A model generated the notes under the pieces. That model worked only from the letters and a program-made list of their open reading frames with translations. It did no database searches and was not told the origin of the DNA. The translations under genes were made by a program, and so were the position numbers. From Adineta steineri (taxonomy: Eukaryota; Rotifera; Eurotatoria; Adinetida; Adinetidae), in contig CAJNOI010000083.1 in NCBI GenBank assembly GCA_905250115.1, positions 284,266-348,265 of the forward strand: a stretch of DNA of 64,000 bases, given 5' to 3'. Within the stretch, counting starts at the first letter, position 1. Every line of letters begins with the position of its first letter. Shown in pieces: positions 57,641 to 64,000 of the stretch.

Positions 57641-60486
57641 ATGTCTGACGTGTGCTTTTCTACTTTGCCTGTCGAACTTCTTCATCATGTTTTCAATTAC
57701 GTCGAACTTGAAACGATTCTTCTTTCAGTTCGTCTTGTTTGCAAGAACTTATACGAAGCTACCAAAAGCTATAATCGATTGAGACTCGAGCTCAGCTCAA
57801 CAGACAGAACCTACGCCAGACGCTTGTCTCGATTGGTACAACCCGCAAATATTATTGCCTTGACTATCCCTATTGGTATCACAATGCGGCGTATCGTCGA
57901 TATATTTTTCTCTGGACTCGGTCTCAGTCAATGCACTCAGCTGAAGACGTTAACTATCAATAATCCAACACAAGCCGAGCTAGAATACTATTTACGAACC
58001 ATCACCAGCAGCTCTCTGATTTCACTGTCGATATATCTCTCAAAAGAAGATACTCTGACTATTAGCAATGTTACTCTTCTCTCATCCATTCTTGCTCAAC
58101 CTACTTTTCGAAAACTGAATTTACAATCCTACGAATACACGATCCAACAACTATCACTGCCAGATCAGTGTACATTGAATTATTTGTCAATCACCATTTG
58201 TAGCTCTAGTGATTATCTGATCATTCTTCGTCAATGTCCTAATTTACAAACATTAATCATTAGCCGCTGTATAGTTGATAATAGTGATTATTCAATGTTT
58301 TCATCTTCTGCTAGCACATACCATCAAGATCTGAACTCTCTGAGGATCGATGATTGTGAACTACCAATGATATGCGTCCAATCATTTCTTTCACTTACGC
58401 CTTTCCTGGTGCATCTAAAACTCGTCTCGTCAAGAGCAACGCTTGATGAAGCCTTCGATGGTTCTTTTTGGATGAGCTTAGTTCACAATAAACTGTCTTT
58501 CTTACATGATTTCAAATTTTTATTCAAACACCGTCTTCGCAGTACCGACAAGTATCCTAGTATCAGCTTGATCATTACTCCTTTTCAAACTCCGTTCTGG
58601 CTGAACGACAAACAGTGGCTTGTTACATGTGACTTTGATATACGCACGGCTGTAATAACACTCTATACATCATCATCATTCTCAATCGCTCATAGTGAAA
58701 TTTTAATCAGATGTAAATCATTATCATTAGAAAGTAATATGAATATTTTATCTGAACTGTTACCCAGTAATATAGCCAATATTAATAAAGTACAGGTATA
58801 TTTTTTTTTTCTTTCGCATTACAGACAGACTATTATTATTATTATTATCAGTCATAAATTTATCGAATTAGTTTGCAGCTTCATCTGCATGATTTTCTGT
58901 TCAGAGCTATTGGTGCCTCTACCACACTTATATCCGTACATATCTAGCTTGAAAATTGAGTTCAATTCATTTTCAAATTTCCTACTACTGAATATTTACT
59001 TAATATACGACTTTTTTCACATATTTTTATATTAAATAGACATTAAACCTTGCTCATGGACACATTGGCGATACAGAAGCTCAACACATTGCTAATGCAT
59101 TGGAAAACAATACGGTAATCCATTTTATTTTTTTAATCTCTTTTATATACATCTTTATTTTTTACAAAGATATTTACTAAAATGAACTTTAATTTCAATC
59201 AAATTGGAGCATTAGGTGCACAACATCTATCTAACGTATTACGAGACAGCACGGTTATTCTTATCTACTTAATTGTCTCTCATGTTGTTTTTTACGTTTT
59301 CTATAGATAGTGACTGAGCTTCATTTCAGAAGCAATTGTATCGGAGCAAGCGGAACTCAATATCTTGTCGATGCGCTTTACAATAACACAGTAATTCTCA
59401 TTCCCTTTAGATCTCTCATATATATTTTCAATTTTTATCATAGACATTAGTTGAACTCATTCTTAGTGACAATCAGATAGAAGCGCTTGGAGCAGAATGT
59501 ATAGCGAGTCTATTGCTAACGAGCACGGTAATTTGCTAAATTTTTTAAAATATTTTTTATATTTTCTTTTACTTCTTTCAACAGACATTGCATACTCTTA
59601 ATCTAAGATCTAATCAAATCGGAACATCAGGTGCACAATATCTTTCTAATGCATTACAAATGAACACAAATACGGTTATATCTGCTTCCGATTTACCGTT
59701 TTGAATTTATGTTATTTATTTTTATAGAAATTAACCATACTTGATCTTGACTATAATGAGATAGGAGCAGAAGGAGCAAAATATCTTGCTGATCTATTAT
59801 CGAACAACAAGGTAACTCTCATTTACTTTAAATACCTGTTGAATTTGTTTTTTCTTCTATAAATGAAGACACTGGCCACACTTAACATTGGAAATAATCA
59901 AATTGAAGATCTCGGAGCAGAATACTTATCTAATGCGTTGCAAAAGAACAAGGTAATCTAATGGTTTAAGAATTATATTTTTATTCTTATATTTATTATT
60001 AGACATTGACCACACTTAACTTATTTAAAAATCAAATAGGAGTATCTGGAGCAAAACATCTTGCTATTGCATTAGAAAACAATACGGTAGCTCTTATTTC
60101 CACTCGATTTCTTTTATAGCTTATTTATATTCATTCCTACACATAGACATTAACAACACTTGAACTGGAAGGAAATCAAATCGAAACATTAGGTGCTCAA
60201 CATTTTGCTAATGCATTACGAAAGAACATCGTAATTTTCATTTGCTTTCCATTTTCCTGATATCCATCTGTAATATTTTCAATAGACACTAGAAATACTC
60301 GATATTCGAAGCAATCGAATCTGCAACGATGGGGTTCAATATCTAGCTGATGCGTTACAAGTCCACACGGTGATTTTCATTTTCATTAAAGTAGTTTACA
60401 TATATCTTCACTTTTTCTAATAGAAATTAACTGATCTCCGACTCAAGCGTCAAACCAAGGGCATGGATTCAACAACTTATCAATAA
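57641..60486 (+). CDS. F-box protein with C-terminal RNI-type LRR array, one exon per repeat
   Basis: Twelve exons: 57641-58795, then 59040-59114, 59170-59253, 59307-59390, 59444-59527, 59585-59674, 59728-59811, 59869-59952, 60003-60086, 60147-60230, 60286-60369 and 60424-60486; 684 residues. Exon 1 carries an F-box (FSTLPVELLHHVFNYVELET, then LVCKNLYEA) and a degenerate repeat region. Each later exon codes one 25-30 residue leucine-rich repeat of ribonuclease-inhibitor/NLRC3 type, e.g. TLTTLNLFKNQIGVSGAKHL then AIALENN. All junctions are phase 0 and nearly all repeats start with Thr-Leu or Lys-Leu. An SCF-type ubiquitin-ligase adaptor with LRR substrate recognition is inferred. Intron 1 (58796-59039, 244 bp) happens to stay open to a stop at 59033-59035, so retention would yield a short F-box form without the LRR array. 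Confidence 0.85.
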
Positions 60487-60833
60487 ACATAATCGAACAA
60501 AATAAGCATCTAAACAACAAATACTGATGATGTCATCAAAACTGAACTATGAATATGAATTGATTTTTTCTTTTTTAGTACTGAATTTAAAATAAAATAT
60601 TTTAGAAACGATAAACTATGAAATATATTCAATTAAATAATCATTATAAAATGAGTGTAGTAAACAGAGGATCCTCATACTCCCATATCATCTATTTCAC
60701 TAGTGACACCATATCGAGAATGTAAATTTTGGTATAAAATTCCTTGCTCCCATCGTAAGAAAAGCGGACATTATATTATGTGAAAGAAAATATTTATTTT
60801 AGCGTTGTTATGAAAATCCAATTATAGATCGAA
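60487..60833. other. Spacer between convergent genes
   Basis: 347 bp of 3' flanking sequence, with AAAATAAAATATT-type runs that could hold polyadenylation signals. Nothing else seen. Confidence 0.45.
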
Positions 60834-61679
60834 TTATTTATCTGTTGATAATGCACCTGCGCTCATCCCATAACCTACACCTTTTGGACCGAATAAACGC
60901 CGATAACAATCTATAGTAACAAAATAAATAGTAAAAAAATTCGATTAATCAAAAATCTAACTGTTATCATAAATTTTGCCATTATGCTCAGAAAAATTTG
61001 CTCCATTAATACTCTTGTCACAATTGGCACATCTGTAGCAGAACTTGTGAAATGACTAAATAAATACATAAAATTGTGAATTAAAACATAGCATTATGCT
61101 TTTACCTGTCCAGCAGCTTTGATTTCTTCAGCAAAATAAACAGGTTTTCCACAACCTGGACAAATATTACCTTTTGGTTTTGGTTTTTCTGTCGGAATTG
61201 TCGATGGTATTGTCGATGGTATTGTTGGTGCACCATGACGTATAATGCCGTTTGTTACTGTTCTTTCATCTTTCTATTGGCAAAATAAATCTATTAATAT
61301 TAGCTCAAAGTATAGATATAAAACATGTATATTTATATAGATTTATCATATCGTTATCTAACATTTCAAAAGTTTTAAGTCGTAGTCGACAATTTATCAA
61401 TTATTTAGTCGCTTTACTGTGAAAAACTAATGATGAAATATAGCTCATACAACAGATAGAATTATGTCACTATTTCGTTAAGTTGATATATTCAATTTTA
61501 TGTATTGATACTAACAAACAAATATACAGAATTATTGTTAGTCGTTGGTGGTTCGGTGAGTGGAGACTAAAACATGAAAAGAGAATAAATATTTATTAAG
61601 TGAGATATGATTTATATGATATTTTTTATTTTACTTGATCAACAAGTTGATCCAAAATACGAGAGGGATTGGATGACAT
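60834..61679 (-). CDS. Single LIM-domain cysteine-rich protein (CRIP/CSRP-like)
   Basis: Five exons on the minus strand: 61635-61679, 61528-61566, 61106-61273, 60962-61055, 60834-60910; 140 residues, with introns of about 50-70 bp except the third junction (254 bp, 61274-61527). The N-terminal third is polar with a PSTIPSTIPTEKPKPK linker. The LIM domain follows: ICPGCGKPVYFAEEIKAAGQ (first zinc pair and the typical YFAEE), SFHKFCYRCANCDKSI (His and Cys ligands), FSEHNGKIYDNNCYRRLFGP and KGVGYGMSAGALS, the characteristic tail of CRIP/CSRP proteins, which bind actin-associated partners or act as small LIM adaptors. In the family this tail reads FGPKGYGYGxGAGTLS, so the match is close. The start is the ATG at 61679. 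Confidence 0.85.
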
Positions 61680-62503
61680 GATTAGCTTTGAATAGATTAA
61701 GATATTTCTTGCTTGTAATTCACTTTTCTTTCAATCAAAAGAAAGACAAGCAAATCAAATAAATAATAAATATTACAAATGAGAATAGCACACGACAAAA
61801 GAAAAAGAATGATTATGATACCTATTGTCTATTTATAAAAGAAAAGAATATTAGTAGAACAATGAGAATAATAAAATAGACTGTTATAATAAAAGTCGTT
61901 TTCCTTTTGTCGACATGTGTCGTCGGCGGTGTAGTAATAAAATAAATCTTTATTTATTGACATAAAACGTTGTAAATGCATCAGCTATTGCCGTTATCAA
62001 TATCTGGAGTATACATATTATCATAAATCTGAATAGTCAATCCATTATGAGAATCGTAGATAGTAGAAAAAAAAGAGTGATAAAAAACGACGAATTACTT
62101 ACAAGTTTCGATTTATTTTAGTCAAAACTTTGATGTTCTAGAAATCATGATACAGAATATTTCTAATCTATACAAATCGATAAATGATCACTCGTTAGTT
62201 TTATATTAATGTACAAATAAATTATTAAGATCAAAAAGATTCATGTTAACTTAATCTCACTAAAATCTAAGTGTATTAAATTATTATTATGTCGTGTTTG
62301 AACTAACATATATGACAGCTTTTGTTTCCATTCATTTAGAATCAATCAAAGTAAAGTAATATCTGTTTTATCGAGACAATATTTATTTCTCTATTGAAAA
62401 TGTTAATACGAGAAAGATAAATAACACAGTACAACGATTACATTAAACAAAAGCAATATATAGATTCTAAACACAAAAAGATCACGAATAATGATTTAAA
62501 TAA
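61680..62503. other. Intergenic region
   Basis: 824 bp, AT-rich. It should contain the promoter of the LIM gene at its left side and the 3' flank of the next gene at its right. Nothing specific recognised. Confidence 0.5.
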
Positions 62504-64000
62504 TTAATGTTCATTATTGTTCTCAATTGTTGCTATTGGTGTAACTCGACGGCCAAATACATATGCTTGTAATGGTGTTACTACTTGCGAACGAGGTCGG
62601 TTATTATCTATTGATGGTACTGGCGAGATCGGATTTGAAATGACTCTTGATATTTTTGATGCTGGTCTGGCGTCATCAGATGATATTTGCTTTTCTAAAA
62701 CTGGCGAATGATTGCTCTGTTTTGCATGTTGATCACGTTCAAAAGCATTATAAACCTTGTAAGGACGAGTCGGTTGACGTATGATATTACCTTGATGAAC
62801 GATCTTATTTTGAGATACACGGTTTTTTCGATTTTTATCAGAACAACTAAAAACTTCATTTTCAATTATCAGCTAACAAAAAATATGAAATTACCAGAAA
62901 GGAAAGCAGCAATACCAGCAAAGACTTGTGAGTAAAAATGTGATAAGAGATGCAAGAACAGGTGCAAGCCAAGGCCAAGGCCATGAATACTTACAAACTA
63001 AAATTACATTAGAGATTTTAATACAAAAAGATTGAAAAATACATTACCTGAAGAGAATGTTATTGGAATAGTTGAATCTAAATTCGGCTTAGAAGATGAT
63101 GATATTGGACTGATTGGATCTAAATCTTCAGCAGAAGACAATGGTATTGAACTGTTTGAATCCAAATCTTCAGCAGAAGATGACGACTGTGGCAGAGACG
63201 AACTAAAATACCATAAATGTATTTTATTTTGTTTAGTACAGAAGAGATTATTCTTGGTCTATACATGCACACATATCTTTAATATTCATCCAAAAAATAA
63301 ACTGACATGCAAATATGATCGCTCTATTTGACTTACTGATGAAACAAAAATTAGATAATTAAATTTTTTTATCATGTTAACTGCGAATTTTAGCATAACT
63401 ACTTCAAATATTTATATGTACGTACTCATTGACGTTCATTGATGTTACATCTGGCTCTTTATTATGATCTATCGACGTGAAAACAACTGTTGTCAACTCC
63501 TGTTCTCCTGGACACAATGGAATACCATCTGCAACTACTATAAATGTCATACAGTATTGATTTGACTGAGTATTGTCACTAGAATAAAAAATATTTATAT
63601 TATTATAATAATGTTTCTTGTATAATAAACATACCTGTCAAGAGCTATAGCACAAAGAACTTGTGATCCTACTTGTTCGATTGTTGGTGTCCATGTTAAT
63701 AAAGTTGACCATGAACTTGGTGTCTTTTGTTCAATAGATTTTTTAACAAGAGATGAAAATGATAATACGGCAATATCTTTGATTATTGTCGTACTTGGAC
63801 AAAAATTTTCAGCTACGAGTTCAATTTCAATTGGTTTATTAACTACAACTCCAAAACATTGTTTCTGTTGATTGTCAACATGAGTAAGAAGAGGACGATC
63901 ATTGCATCGTGGTTTATTTTGTACATTAATTAAAAATTGAATAGGAATGATACTTAAAGGAATAGTCGAAGTAGAGTCGATGAAATCTTCAACCTATATA
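62504..64000 (-). CDS. Type I membrane protein with Cys-containing ectodomain, partial (5' part outside window)
   Basis: The last five exons on the minus strand: 63635-63993 (an acceptor at its upstream edge, further exons beyond the window), 63426-63578, 63048-63202, 62895-62997 and 62504-62846. All junctions keep frame. The ectodomain part contains VQNKPRCNDRPLLTHV, KPIEIELVAENFCPSTTI, TLLTWTPTIEQVGSQVLCAI and NTQSNQYCMTFIV, a pattern of beta-sandwich repeats that recurs in large secreted proteins of rotifers and molluscs. A stalk with three 14-residue Ser/Asp-rich repeats (SSAEDLD core) follows, then one membrane helix (PWLAPVLASLITFLLTSLCW) flanked by Trp/Cys, and a cytoplasmic tail of about 115 residues ending ATIENNNEH. 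Function unknown; an adhesion or matrix role is plausible only. Confidence 0.7.

Noticed and set aside
1..64000. CRISPR arrays, rRNA and tRNA genes
   Set aside because: No regularly spaced direct repeats with unique spacers, no rRNA-like blocks and no cloverleaf with a convincing T-loop were found by eye. A tRNA search program would be needed to exclude single tRNAs.

Overview
The window looks like nuclear DNA of a small invertebrate, most probably a bdelloid rotifer. The grounds are: AT-rich sequence; many introns of only about 48-60 bp with GT..AG ends; single-exon rhodopsin-like receptors; several genes of bacterial or fungal/plant type that carry animal-style introns or membrane anchors; and repeated short tracts of TGTGGG/CCCACA type, the telomere unit reported for bdelloids. 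The species is not identifiable from sequence alone. No viral genes, tRNA, rRNA or CRISPR arrays were recognised.

Layout. 1-4.5 kb: mostly non-coding, with a broken methyltransferase remnant. 4.5-5.4 kb: FkbM-type methyltransferase (-). 5.4-8.3 kb: non-coding, with a long hairpin. 8.3-19.9 kb: two tandem paralogues on the - strand coding for giant proteins with a microbial-type poly(ADP-ribose) glycohydrolase (PARG) domain, 15-17 PBZ-like zinc fingers and a large unrecognised region; the complete copy is probably led by a RING finger, and the other is cut at its 5' end by a 100-N assembly gap. 21.8-31.4 kb: membrane-anchored FAD oxidoreductase, sterol-glucosyltransferase-like enzyme, Josephin deubiquitinase (-) and secreted isoaspartyl dipeptidase-like amidohydrolase. 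31.7-38.3 kb: membrane ICMT/DUF1295-like enzyme (-), then a long non-coding stretch with two diverged repeat copies and a non-autonomous hAT element with an exact 8-bp target duplication. 38.3-49 kb: GPCR, type II membrane protein, F-box gene with an in-frame stop, single-pass membrane protein, GPI-type protein (-). 49.4-52.8 kb: an 11-exon otopetrin (-). 53.7-64 kb: multipass protein (-), C2 protein (+), F-box/LRR gene with one exon per repeat (+), LIM protein (-) and a partial type I membrane protein (-).

Most genes look like unrelated neighbours. The exception is the PARG/PBZ pair, which combines in single polypeptides a poly(ADP-ribose) eraser, many poly(ADP-ribose) readers and, probably, a ubiquitin-ligase-type RING. 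That is the strongest candidate here for an undescribed system. A second structural theme is a family of about 50-110 bp fold-back elements with telomere-like arms (G-rich arm, short spacer, C-rich arm) dispersed through intergenic DNA, one copy lying inside an intron of the PARG/PBZ gene.

Exon models were built by hand from splice sites and reading phase. All complete multi-exon models keep frame to the stop codon, but none is confirmed by transcripts.
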